From Planctomycetota bacterium (lineage in GTDB: Bacteria > Planctomycetota > PLA2 > JAEUHO01), in assembly GCA_024639415.1 (NCBI GenBank), contig JAHEIK010000087.1, positions 1 through 11,180 on the forward strand: a stretch of DNA of 11,180 nucleotides, read 5' to 3'. Of the stretch, positions 1 to 6,562 are shown piece after piece (positions within the stretch are counted from its first letter, which is position 1; each line of letters opens with the position of its first letter). The notes beneath the pieces are model-generated. The model saw only the letters and a list, made by a program, of their open reading frames with translations, ran no database searches and was not told the origin of the DNA. Position numbers and translations under genes: made by a program.

Positions 1-543
1 GTCGAAGCGACCGGCCATGTTGTGCAGCCGGGCGAGGACCATCAACAGCTTGCCGCGGGACTTGCCGCGCGACGGATCGGACAGCATCTTCTCGCCGTAC
101 GTCTCCAACTCGGCGGCGGCCTTGTCGAGACCGCTCTGGCCAAGCTTGGCGCGTACGGCGGGGATGAGCAGCAGCGCCGCCTCGGCCGTGGCACCGTAGT
201 CGCGCGTCTTGTCCTTGAACTTCGGATCCGAGTTCGTGCGCGTCGCACGGAAGCCCATCATCGCGTCGTCGTAGTGCTCGGCGAGCTGCTGGAACTGCGC
301 CAGGGCGTAGCGGCTGATCGCGCTGGTCTTCTGGCCCGAGGCCTTCCACTTCTCGATGTAGTCGAGCGCGTAGGCCTTCTTCTCGTCGGCGCTCATGCGG
401 CGCGCCTGCTTCACGTAGACGCCGTAGGCCTTGCTCGGCTTCAGCACTTCGTCGGCCGACGCCGACGGGCTGTGCACGAGGAGCACGGCGGACACTCCGA
501 CGAGACACACGGTGACGAGCAGGACGGCCAGGATCGAGCGCAT
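1..543 (-). CDS. Exported protein of unknown function (3' end outside window)
   Basis: Only the first 181 codons are present; the frame runs open off the left edge. The start is the ATG at 541-543, preceded on the minus strand by GGAGG with a 6-nt spacer. Residues 1-31 form a classic signal peptide: MRS, a hydrophobic core of Leu/Val, then S-A-S-A before Asp-Glu, so the protein should be exported. The mature part is soluble, helical and rich in Lys, Ala and Tyr. It has helix pairs such as a YALAQFQQLAEHYDDAMMGF segment, which could be TPR-like repeats, but no domain can be named. Similar N-terminal helical regions occur ahead of thioredoxin domains in some exported redoxins, so a C-terminal redoxin is possible but not visible here. 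It lies downstream of ric on the same strand, separated by 82 bp. Function unknown. Confidence 0.8.
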   Translation of the reverse strand, partial: MRSILAVLLVTVCLVGVSAVLLVHSPSASADEVLKPSKAYGVYVKQARRMSADEKKAYALDYIEKWKASGQKTSAISRYALAQFQQLAEHYDDAMMGFRATRTNSDPKFKDKTRDYGATAEAALLLIPAVRAKLGQSGLDKAAAELETYGEKMLSDPSRGKSRGKLLMVLARLHNMAGRFD

Positions 544-625
544 GGGTAGCCTCCGGTGAAGAACCGGATTCTAAGCAAATGCGACCGGGCTGACGAGGTG
601 GGGAGGCGTGTTCTGGCCCCGCGGG

Positions 626-1306
626 CTAGCCCTGGAGGGCGCGGGGGAACAGGATGTTGTTCTCGAGGTGGATGTGCTCGTGCAGCGCGCGCTCGAGGTC
701 GGCCAGGCCGTGCCAGAGCGCACGCCAGGTGTTGCAGGCGCCCTCCGGGGGCACGTAGTCGTCCGTCACGGAGCGCAGGGTGCGCAGCATGCCGCCCGCC
801 TCCTCGTGCTCGTGCTCCATGACGCCGACCGGGCCCGAGGCCATCGCACCGTCGCCGCTGCGAATCATGGGGAAGAGGATCTGCTCCTCCTTCTGCATGT
901 GCTGCTCGAGGTCGGCCTTCAGTGCGAGGAAGGTCGCGAGCATCTTCGCCAGTCGCTCCGGATCCTTGTCGCCGTGGACCTGGTGCACCTTGCGTGCCAT
1001 GGCCTCGATGCGCGGCAGCTCCTCGTCGAGGGGACGGTGGTAGGTCTGCAGGATGTGCTCGATCAGGTCGGGCAAGGGCGCGCCGTCCCAGGAGCGGCCG
1101 TCCTCCGACGGTTCCCGCAGCTCGGCGCGGAGTTCCTCGAGAACGGCATCCACGGCCACACCGCGGGTCTCGCAGGCCTGCCCCAGCGGCACACCACCGC
1201 CGCAGCAGAAATCGATGCCGTGGCGGGCGAAGACGCGCGTCGCCAGCGGGGCGGCGGCCGCGAGGCGGCCGACGGGCGTGCTCTTGTCGAAGTCGGGGGA
1301 TTGCAT
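626..1306 (-). CDS. ric: Iron-sulfur cluster repair di-iron protein (Ric/YtfE/ScdA family)
   Basis: This 226-residue protein has the full two-domain layout of the family. The N-terminal ScdA_N (DUF542) domain, about residues 8-62, contains the F-C-C-G-G-G signature at 33-38. The C-terminal hemerythrin-like domain, about 78-224, has candidate di-iron ligands H84, H108 or H111, H136 with E140 (HxxxE), H165 or H167, and H211 with E215. H84 and the HxxxE pairs match the spacing of E. coli YtfE as I recall it. Family members are cytoplasmic and repair Fe-S clusters damaged by nitric oxide or oxidants. The start is the ATG at 1304-1306, with AGGAGC just upstream on the minus strand. That ribosome site lies in the end of the TetR gene, whose stop is 3 bp away, so the two genes are almost certainly co-transcribed and possibly translationally coupled. 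Control by TetR rather than NsrR would be unusual. Confidence 0.94.
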   Translation of the reverse strand: MQSPDFDKSTPVGRLAAAAPLATRVFARHGIDFCCGGGVPLGQACETRGVAVDAVLEELRAELREPSEDGRSWDGAPLPDLIEHILQTYHRPLDEELPRIEAMARKVHQVHGDKDPERLAKMLATFLALKADLEQHMQKEEQILFPMIRSGDGAMASGPVGVMEHEHEEAGGMLRTLRSVTDDYVPPEGACNTWRALWHGLADLERALHEHIHLENNILFPRALQG

Positions 1307-1309
1307 GGT

Positions 1310-1921
1310 CTAGCTCCTGGGGGGACGCCCTGGGGGCGCCAGCATGGCGAACAGCCCGTCCAGCAGGCGGCCGACGTCACGACGCTTGCCCGCCCGGCCT
1401 TGCAGGCCGGGCGCGCGAATCATGGCGTGGACGGCGGCGGTGAAGGTGAACAGCAGCACGTCGGGCGGTAGATCGTCGCGTACGTCGCCCTGGGCGATCG
1501 CTTGCCGGAGGGCGGCCTCGATGAACGCCCGCGAGCGCTTGACGAGGTCGCGCAGCGTCTCGACGGCCGCCGGCGGCAAGACGAGGAAGGCCTCCTCGGA
1601 GCGCAGCAGCCAAGCGAGTCCCGGCTCCTCCGACAGCACCTGCACGCGTGCGCGCGCGAGGCGCTCGAGGCGGGGGAGAGGCTCGGGCTCGACGTAGTCG
1701 AGCGTCGCGCTGAGGCGCGCCTCGGCACGGCGCACCGTCTCCTCCAGGATCGCGTCGCGCGACGGGAAGTGCCGGAACAGCGCGCCGGACGTCACGCCGA
1801 TCTCCTCCGCCAGCGCCGTCGTCGTCAGCGCGGAGAAGCCCTGGCGGCCGATGATGGCGAGCGCCGCGTCGGCGATCTGCTCGCGGCGCTCGGAGGTCGG
1901 CAGGCGGACGGGCGTGGTCAT
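1310..1921 (-). CDS. TetR/AcrR-family transcriptional regulator
   Basis: The protein is 203 residues, a normal TetR length. Residues 11-59 form the DNA-binding domain: an amphipathic first helix (RREQIADAALAIIGRQGF), then the helix-turn-helix with T-T-T-A-L-A-E-E-I-G-V-T-S-G-A-L-F-R-H-F at about 33-52. The remainder is an alpha-helical ligand/dimer domain with no recognisable effector signature. The frame stays open far upstream, but that extension is antisense to the nitrilase and lacks family similarity; the ATG at 1919-1921 gives a correctly sized TetR. No good Shine-Dalgarno precedes it, and a promoter-like pair ends only 7 nt upstream, so the mRNA may be leaderless. The gene is first in a two-gene unit with ric. 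A palindrome 10 bp upstream is the likely autoregulatory operator and could also act on the divergent nitrilase. The inducer is unknown. Confidence 0.93.
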   Translation of the reverse strand: MTTPVRLPTSERREQIADAALAIIGRQGFSALTTTALAEEIGVTSGALFRHFPSRDAILEETVRRAEARLSATLDYVEPEPLPRLERLARARVQVLSEEPGLAWLLRSEEAFLVLPPAAVETLRDLVKRSRAFIEAALRQAIAQGDVRDDLPPDVLLFTFTAAVHAMIRAPGLQGRAGKRRDVGRLLDGLFAMLAPPGRPPRS

Positions 1922-1928
1922 GCCTAAG

Positions 1929-1957
1929 ACAGTAAGTAAGAACTTACTTACCTGCAA
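1929..1957 (-). promoter_or_regulatory. Candidate promoter for the tetR-ric unit
   Basis: On the minus strand a -35-like TTGCAG (1952-1957) and a -10-like TACTGT (1929-1934) are separated by exactly 17 bp. Each matches only three of six sigma-70 consensus positions, but the spacing is ideal and the region is the most AT-rich nearby. The start codon begins 7 nt after the -10, so transcription would start at or near the ATG. The spacer contains most of the palindrome described separately, so a bound repressor would block polymerase. This is a visual call. Confidence 0.35.
1932..1951. promoter_or_regulatory. Probable TetR operator: 20-bp inverted repeat
   Basis: The sequence GTAAGTAAGAACTTACTTAC has perfect 9-bp arms around a 2-bp centre and stands out as AT-rich in a GC-rich background. 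It lies in the 84-bp gap between the divergent TetR gene (starts at 1921) and nitrilase gene (starts at 2006). TetR-family regulators commonly bind palindromes of this size next to their own gene and repress one or both divergent units. It overlaps the candidate tetR promoter. Confidence 0.75.
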
Positions 1958-1962
1958 GCGAG

Positions 1963-1976
1963 AGCACGGGCGTGCT
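1963..1976. promoter_or_regulatory. Second short palindrome in the tetR-nitrilase gap
   Basis: AGCACG and CGTGCT form perfect 6-bp arms around a 2-bp centre. The geometry resembles the larger upstream palindrome but the sequence does not. It lies 30 bp before the nitrilase start, where the promoter or leader of that gene should be. It may be an extra regulator site, a small leader hairpin, or chance in GC-rich DNA. Confidence 0.2.
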
Positions 1977-2005
1977 GTACCTTCAGCCCCCGGAGGGAGG
2001 ACGCC

Positions 2006-2968
2006 ATGGAGGCCGGAACGCTGCAGGTCGCCGTCGCGCAGATCGCGCCCGTCTGGTTGGAGCGCGCGGCTACGCTCGCCAAGGTCGAGACGTCGGTGGC
2101 CCAGGCCGCCGAGCAGGGCTGCGGGCTCGTGGCCTTCGGGGAGGCCCTCGTGCCGGGCTACCCGTTCTGGCTCTCGCTGACCGACGGGGCGCGCTTCGAG
2201 TCGGCCCGCCAGAAGGCGATCCACGCCGCCTACATGGAGCAGGCCGTCTCGCTGGAGGACGGCCACCTGGACGCTCTGTGTGCGCTCGCGGGCGAGCGTG
2301 GGATCGCCGTCGTGCTCGGCTGCGTCGAGCGGCCGGCGGACCGCGGCGCACACAGCCTCTACTGCAGCCTCGTCACGATCGACGCGTCGGGCACGGTCGC
2401 CTCCGTGCACCGCAAGCTGGTACCGACGTACGAGGAGCGGCTCGCCTGGGCGCCCGGCGACGGACACGGTCTGCAGGTGCACCGACTCGGCAGCTTCCGG
2501 CTTGGCGCGCTCAACTGCTGGGAGAACTGGATGCCGCTGGCGCGCGCGGCCCTGCACGCGCAGGGCGAGGACCTGCACGTCGCCTCCTGGCCCGGCAGTC
2601 GCAGCAACACCGAGGACGTCACGCCCTTCATCGCGAAGGAGGCGCGCTCCTTCGTGATCAGTGCGTCGTCCGTGCTGCGGCGTGAGGACGTTCCCGAGGA
2701 CTTCCCGGAGCGCGAGGCCTTGCTCGCTGCTGCGCCGGAGATGCTCGCGGACGGCGGCTCGTGCATCGCTGGGCCCGACGGCGCCTGGATCGTCGAGCCG
2801 GTCGTGGGGGAGGAGACGCTCCTCACGGCCGTTCTGGACCACGCCCGCGTGCGCGAAGAGCGGCAGAACTTCGATCCGTCCGGGCACTACAGCCGTCCCG
2901 ACGTCACGCGGCTCGTCGTGAACCGCGAGCGGCAGGGCATCGTGCAGGAGGCGGGGGATGACGACTGA
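2006..2968 (+). CDS. Nitrilase (carbon-nitrogen hydrolase superfamily, nitrilase branch)
   Basis: This 320-residue protein has the complete nitrilase catalytic set: E46 in G-E-A-L-V-P-G-Y-P-F-W, K137 in H-R-K-L-V-P-T-Y-E-E-R, and C171 in L-N-C-W-E-N-W-M-P-L. The C-W-E-N context and the PGYPFW motif are typical of true nitrilases (nitrile to carboxylic acid plus ammonia) and cyanide hydratase or dihydratase relatives, rather than amidases or carbamoylases. Substrate cannot be told from sequence. There is no signal peptide, so it should be cytoplasmic; family members often form spiral oligomers. The ATG at 2006 follows an excellent GGAGGGAGGA ribosome site 4-5 nt away. The gene overlaps the downstream HAD gene by 11 bp, indicating one transcript. 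It diverges from tetR across a palindromic operator, so TetR control is plausible but unproven. The length is close to the usual 310-360. Confidence 0.93.
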   Translation: MEAGTLQVAVAQIAPVWLERAATLAKVETSVAQAAEQGCGLVAFGEALVPGYPFWLSLTDGARFESARQKAIHAAYMEQAVSLEDGHLDALCALAGERGIAVVLGCVERPADRGAHSLYCSLVTIDASGTVASVHRKLVPTYEERLAWAPGDGHGLQVHRLGSFRLGALNCWENWMPLARAALHAQGEDLHVASWPGSRSNTEDVTPFIAKEARSFVISASSVLRREDVPEDFPEREALLAAAPEMLADGGSCIAGPDGAWIVEPVVGEETLLTAVLDHARVREERQNFDPSGHYSRPDVTRLVVNRERQGIVQEAGDDD

Positions 2969-3686
2969 CGCGCTCTTCGACGGGGTCGCGGCCCTGAGCT
3001 TCGACTGCTACGGCACGCTGATTGACTGGGAGGCGGGCCTTGCTGCTGGACTCGCGCCCTGGCTCGCCCGGCACCAGGTCGACCTGCCGCGGGACAGCCT
3101 CCTCGAGCTCTACGGCGCGTGCGAGAGCGAGGAAGAGCGCGAGCACCCCGGGCGGTCCTATCCCGAGATCCTGCGTGCGGTGATCGAGCGGCTCGGCACG
3201 GAGCTGCGCTGCGCTGTGCGCGCGGAGGAGGCCGACGCCTTCTCGCGCTCGGTGCCTGACTGGCCGGCGTTCCCCGACAGCGCCGAGGCGCTTCGCTACC
3301 TGAAGCAGCACTTCAAGCTGGCGATCCTCTCCAACATCGACCGGGCGTCGTTCGCCGGCAGCAATGCGCGCCTCGGCGTCGAGTTCGATCTCATCGTTAC
3401 GGCGGAGGACGTCGGCTCGTACAAGCCGGATCTGGCGAACTTCGCGCGGCTCTTCCAGGAGTTGGCCGCCCTCGGCATCGACAATGCGTCCCTGCTGCAC
3501 GTCGCGCAGAGCCTGCATCACGACATCGAGCCGGCGAACAAGCTGGACCTGCCGTGCGTGTGGGTAGACCGCCGGCACGCCACCGGGGGGCTTGGCGCCA
3601 CGGCACCGCCTGCGGGGGAGGTGACGCCGACGGCGCGCGTCACGAGCCTCGCGGCCCTGGCAGACCTCCACCGCGCTTCCGTGTGA
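2958..3686 (+). CDS. HAD-superfamily hydrolase, haloacid dehalogenase type II-like
   Basis: A 242-residue HAD protein. Motif I is F-D-C-Y-G-T-L with nucleophile D16. Tyr replaces the second Asp used by phosphatases, a hallmark of the L-2-haloacid dehalogenase branch. Motif II is L-S-N (S125, N126), motif III is Y-K-P (K156), and the last acidic motif is H-H-D (D189) followed by V-W-V-D-R-R. The S-x-N-x-x-D stretch that is catalytic in characterised L-2-haloacid dehalogenases is not conserved: the equivalent of Ser is Q184 and of Asn is L186. A dehalogenase activity is therefore uncertain; another small-acid hydrolase is equally possible. It should be cytoplasmic. The ATG at 2958 follows AGGAGG with a 6-nt spacer and lies inside the end of the nitrilase gene, so the pair is co-expressed. 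Nitrile hydrolysis gives carboxylic acids, so a joint role on substituted nitriles or acids is conceivable, but this is inference. Confidence 0.88.
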   Translation: MTTDALFDGVAALSFDCYGTLIDWEAGLAAGLAPWLARHQVDLPRDSLLELYGACESEEEREHPGRSYPEILRAVIERLGTELRCAVRAEEADAFSRSVPDWPAFPDSAEALRYLKQHFKLAILSNIDRASFAGSNARLGVEFDLIVTAEDVGSYKPDLANFARLFQELAALGIDNASLLHVAQSLHHDIEPANKLDLPCVWVDRRHATGGLGATAPPAGEVTPTARVTSLAALADLHRASV

Positions 3687-3737
3687 GCCCTCAGCGCGGC
3701 GCGCCGCCTCATGCTCTTCGTCTACTGCCTGCCAGCG

Positions 3738-3834
3738 GGTCGTTGGGGCGCAGGCAGCGTGAAGCCATGCGCGACGTGGCGTGGTCTGCCACGCGAGGAG
3801 CGCATGGCAAGGCGCGGCCAAGCATCCAGCGAGC
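3738..3834 (+). repeat. Dispersed ~97-bp palindromic element, copy A
   Basis: This segment is about 87% identical to the reverse complement of 9895-9992 (13 mismatches and one 1-base gap by hand alignment), with a 32-bp identical core at 3770-3801. It folds into a long stem-loop with several pairings: GGTCGTTGG (3738-3746) with CCAGCGAGC (3826-3834), one mismatch and one G-U; GCCATGCGC (3764-3772) with GCGCATGGC (3800-3808), perfect; and GCGTGG with CCACGC around a TCTG loop (3779-3794). It fills most of the 153-bp gap between two convergent genes. No T-run follows, so it is not a textbook intrinsic terminator. It resembles REP- or MITE-like intergenic palindromes or a structured RNA. No transposase is nearby. 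Confidence 0.85.
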
Positions 3835-3839
3835 TGCTA

Positions 3840-4904
3840 CTAGTCGCTGCCTGCTCGCTTGCCGTAGCCAGTCTTCTTCGGGTCCTTCTTCTTGTCGGGC
3901 TCGGTGCGCTTGATGCCGTCCTTGGCCGCGTCATCCTCGTCTTCGAAGGGATCCCACGGCTTGCGCGGGTTCTCCTTCCACTCGCCCTCGATCCACCACC
4001 AGGTCCAGCGCTTGGCGATGCGCGTGATGAAGCTCGGGGCGGCGTAGGCGCCCCAAGCGCGGATGCGCTCGCGCTCTTCCCAGTAGCGCTCGATCTGACC
4101 GTCGATGCGGCGCAGCGTGCCGTCGATGACCATGGCCATCGCGGCGCCGTTGCGGTCGTCGAAGCCGGGGCTGGCCTCGATCACGAGGAACTCGCTGATC
4201 AGCCGTCCTGCGATCGGGCGGCCCTGACTGACCATCCAGTCGGCCGCCTCGACACCGTCGCGCCCGCCGACGTACATCTTGCGGATCGCCTCGTCTGCCT
4301 GCGCGCGGACGTCCGCCGGGACCTCGTCCGGCCAGTCGTGCTGGACCAGCTGCACGCGGCTGAGGCGCGGCTTGCCCTTGCGGTTCAAGGGGACCTTGCG
4401 CTTGCGCGTGTCCTTCTTGGTCCGCTTCGAGGGATCCGCGATCGGCTCGGGGCTGTACGGAATGCTCGAAGGTGTCGGATCGACCTCGGCGACCGGCGGG
4501 GGCGCGGGGGCCTTGGGGATGTCATCCGCATCGCGCTTGCCGGCCACGACGAAGAGCAGCACGACGATCAACACCCCGACGAAGATCAGGATGGCCTGCG
4601 TGCCCCCGCTCATGGGCTTCTCTTGAGGCGCCTCCCCGCGGGCCGGGGGGCCGCGGCGCGCGCCCCGGCGTGAGGCGGGCGCCCTGCGGCGCTTGGCACC
4701 TGCACGCGAGGCGCGATGCTGCGTCGGCTTGGGCGTGGACGTGGTCTTGGGCGCCTCGGGGGCGGCGGCCGGCTGCGCGCCCCCGCCGCCGAAGGCCGTC
4801 AGGTCCATGAGGGTGCCGCAGCCGCTGCAGGTGGCCTGCGCGGGCGGGTTGTCCGACAGGCGGAAGCGCTTCTCGCACTGCGGGCACAGGATCGATTGCG
4901 CCAT
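3840..4904 (-). CDS. MJ0042-type zinc-ribbon protein with one membrane helix, function unknown
   Basis: The protein is 354 residues. Residues 1-37 are a zinc ribbon of the MJ0042 finger type with C7-x2-C10 and C26-x2-C29. Residues 39-98 are a low-complexity Pro/Ala/Arg/Lys linker. Residues about 104-121 are a single hydrophobic helix (AILIFVGVLIVVLLFVVA) followed by Lys-Arg, so the zinc ribbon and basic linker most likely face the cytoplasm and the rest the outside. Residues about 180-290 form a globular, probably helical domain I do not recognise. The C-terminus is very rich in Lys and Asp. The ATG at 4902-4904 follows GAGGA with a 6-nt spacer. MJ0042 ribbons tethered to the membrane are frequent in planctomycetes and myxobacteria; their function is generally unknown. 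It lies 80 bp downstream of the ZntB-like gene on the same strand. Confidence 0.85.
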   Translation of the reverse strand: MAQSILCPQCEKRFRLSDNPPAQATCSGCGTLMDLTAFGGGGAQPAAAPEAPKTTSTPKPTQHRASRAGAKRRRAPASRRGARRGPPARGEAPQEKPMSGGTQAILIFVGVLIVVLLFVVAGKRDADDIPKAPAPPPVAEVDPTPSSIPYSPEPIADPSKRTKKDTRKRKVPLNRKGKPRLSRVQLVQHDWPDEVPADVRAQADEAIRKMYVGGRDGVEAADWMVSQGRPIAGRLISEFLVIEASPGFDDRNGAAMAMVIDGTLRRIDGQIERYWEERERIRAWGAYAAPSFITRIAKRWTWWWIEGEWKENPRKPWDPFEDEDDAAKDGIKRTEPDKKKDPKKTGYGKRAGSD

Positions 4905-4984
4905 GGTGGGTCCTCGTGCGGGAACGGGGCGGACCGCTCCATCCTACGGCAGGTCCGAAGGGCTCGCCTGCCGGCGCGGACAGG

Positions 4985-5980
4985 CTAGAGCCAGCGGCGC
5001 TTCTTGAACCACCAGAACTGCAGGCACGCCAAACCGACCAGCATCAGGCACACCAACCAGAAGGCCGTCGGATTCTCGGCGCCGGGCATGCCCCCGACGT
5101 TGATCCCCAGCAGGCCGGTGATGAGGCCGAGCGGCAGGAAGATGGCCGCGACGATGGCCAAGACGTACATCGTCCGGTTCATCTGCTCGCTCATGCGCCC
5201 CGTCAGCTCTTCGTGAGCCACGCCGGCCCGGTCGCGTGCCTCCTCGAGGTCCTCGACGCGGCGCATCGTCCGGTCGGTGAGATCCCGCAAGCGCTCGCGG
5301 TGGAGCGGAGTGAGCCAGGTCACCTTCTCAATCTGCAGGCGAGCCAGTGCCTCGCGCTGAGGGGCCAGATAGCGCCGCAGCGAGATGACCTGGTTGCGGA
5401 TGTCGGCGATCTCACCGCGCAACGCGGCGCTCGCATCCGTCGGGATGCGCTCTTGCACGCTGTCGATGCGGTCGTCGAGCGCTTCGAACGAGGCGGCCAT
5501 GCGGCGCAGCAGTTGATCGATCAAGACGATGAGGAAGTCGCCTGCGTCGGCGGGCCCCGTCCCTTGCGCCAGCGCTCGACGAACGTCGCGGATCGCCTTC
5601 AGCTTGCGTCGGCGCACCGTGATCACGCGACTCCCCTCGAGCTCGATGCGCACGCCGATCATGTCGTCCGGCTGCGCGCCGGGGTTGAGGTTGACGCCGC
5701 GCAGGTTCACGAGCAGGGCGTCGCCCCGGGCCACCGCGCGCGGGCGCGTCTCGCGTGCCAGCAGCGCCGCCGTGGCGATGTCGTCCAAGCCGCTCTCGCC
5801 CGTGAGCCATGCACGCGCCGACTCGACGTTCAGGTCCAAGTGGATCCAGATGACGCCCTGGGACGGATCCCAGGCGCGCACCATGTCCCAGTCGCCCTCG
5901 CGGGCACCGCCCTTCCCGTCGAGGAGGCAGGCGAAGACCAGACCGTTGTTGGGCTTCATGACGTAGCCGTTCTGTCCCAC
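4985..5980 (-). CDS. zntB: ZntB-like CorA-superfamily metal cation transporter
   Basis: At 331 residues this matches ZntB length (about 327 in E. coli). The large N-terminal part is the cytoplasmic domain: an early L-L-D-G-K-G-G motif, W-I-H-L-D-L, and long charged helices at about 150-265. The C-terminus has two membrane helices, about 269-291 and 304-326. The first ends in G-I-N-V-G-G-M-P-G (G292-I-N294), the ZntB variant of the CorA G-M-N selectivity motif. Family proteins form pentameric channels or transporters in the inner membrane moving Zn2+ or Mg2+. The start is ambiguous. GTG at 5980 has GGAG with a 7-nt spacer and is used here. ATG at 5957-5959 has no clear ribosome site but would overlap the upstream stop codon as ATGA. 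Either start overlaps the preceding gene, so the two are translationally linked. Metal specificity cannot be read from the sequence. Confidence 0.88.
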   Translation of the reverse strand: MGQNGYVMKPNNGLVFACLLDGKGGAREGDWDMVRAWDPSQGVIWIHLDLNVESARAWLTGESGLDDIATAALLARETRPRAVARGDALLVNLRGVNLNPGAQPDDMIGVRIELEGSRVITVRRRKLKAIRDVRRALAQGTGPADAGDFLIVLIDQLLRRMAASFEALDDRIDSVQERIPTDASAALRGEIADIRNQVISLRRYLAPQREALARLQIEKVTWLTPLHRERLRDLTDRTMRRVEDLEEARDRAGVAHEELTGRMSEQMNRTMYVLAIVAAIFLPLGLITGLLGINVGGMPGAENPTAFWLVCLMLVGLACLQFWWFKKRRWL

Positions 5981-6528
5981 AGCGGGACTCCGAGCAGGTT
6001 TGCGATTTCGGCGGCATCCAGCCGCAGCGCCGCGACGTTGCCGTGGCTGAGGATGCGCGTGCGCGAGGCGTCATGATGCACGAGGTTCAGCTCGCAACTC
6101 CAGTACCTGTCGCGCTCGTTGGGCGCTTCCACCCTGTGCGGCGCCATCTGGACGGCGTGCAGCTCGGCGAACGGCACCCCCTCATCCAGCGGCTCTGTGC
6201 AGAAACGCTTGGCGCGCAAGTCGAAGAACGGGCGCTCGATGCGTCGCAGCAGGATCATGCCGGCGGCGCCGAAGAAGGTGCCCATGCCGATGGCGACGAA
6301 CGTGCCCCACCAGGGGAGTCGGCCGATGGTGAGGAGGCCGAGCAGCAGGCCGAAGGCTGCGAAGGTCCACGCGACGACCAGCATCGTGTAGACGCCCGGC
6401 GTTGGCTTGAACGCCCAGCGGTCGGGCGACTTCGCAATGCGATGCGTGCGGAAGTTGCTGCCCCTCGTCGCTTCGAGCGCACCCCACTCGACCTGCTGGG
6501 CGACGGGATCCTGGTTCGCGTCCGACAC
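5956..6528 (-). CDS. Two-helix membrane protein of unknown function
   Basis: A 190-residue protein starting with GTG at 6526-6528, chosen because GGAGGAG lies 8-9 nt upstream; the long upstream extension of the frame is antisense-like and overlaps the DUF2237 gene. Residues about 46-68 and 74-94 are two hydrophobic helices separated by a short Gly-Arg-Leu-Pro turn, leaving both ends on the same side, probably cytoplasmic. The C-terminal half (about 95-190) is a compact domain of alternating strands ending in an L-G-V-P-L-W-D motif. That layout resembles helix-hairpin proteins with a PH-like cytoplasmic domain, but I cannot name a family. The gene ends inside the start of the ZntB-like gene, which suggests a linked membrane function such as accessory or unrelated co-expression. 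No catalytic residues are evident. Confidence 0.78.
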   Translation of the reverse strand: MSDANQDPVAQQVEWGALEATRGSNFRTHRIAKSPDRWAFKPTPGVYTMLVVAWTFAAFGLLLGLLTIGRLPWWGTFVAIGMGTFFGAAGMILLRRIERPFFDLRAKRFCTEPLDEGVPFAELHAVQMAPHRVEAPNERDRYWSCELNLVHHDASRTRILSHGNVAALRLDAAEIANLLGVPLWDRTATS

Positions 6529-6562
6529 GCTCGCTGCTCCTCCGGTGGCTGCGGGGGGCATC

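Noticed and set aside
1922..2887. Long N-terminal extension of the TetR frame on the minus strand (a 525-residue open frame)
   Set aside because: It is antisense to the nitrilase, has no family similarity and no ribosome site; the TetR fold begins right after the ATG at 1921. Long antisense frames are common in GC-rich DNA.
3711..3840. Small conserved peptide encoded by the repeat (both copies contain an A-T-W-R-G-L-P-R-E-E-R frame)
   Set aside because: The shared peptide simply reflects the 32-bp identical core. A 1-base gap breaks the frame after it, the copies lack a common start or ribosome site, and palindromic pairing explains the conservation better.
5957..5959. ATG at 5959 as the definite ZntB-like start (ATGA overlap)
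   Set aside because: Not adopted because no Shine-Dalgarno precedes it, while GTG at 5980 has GGAG at 7 nt. It remains a real alternative.
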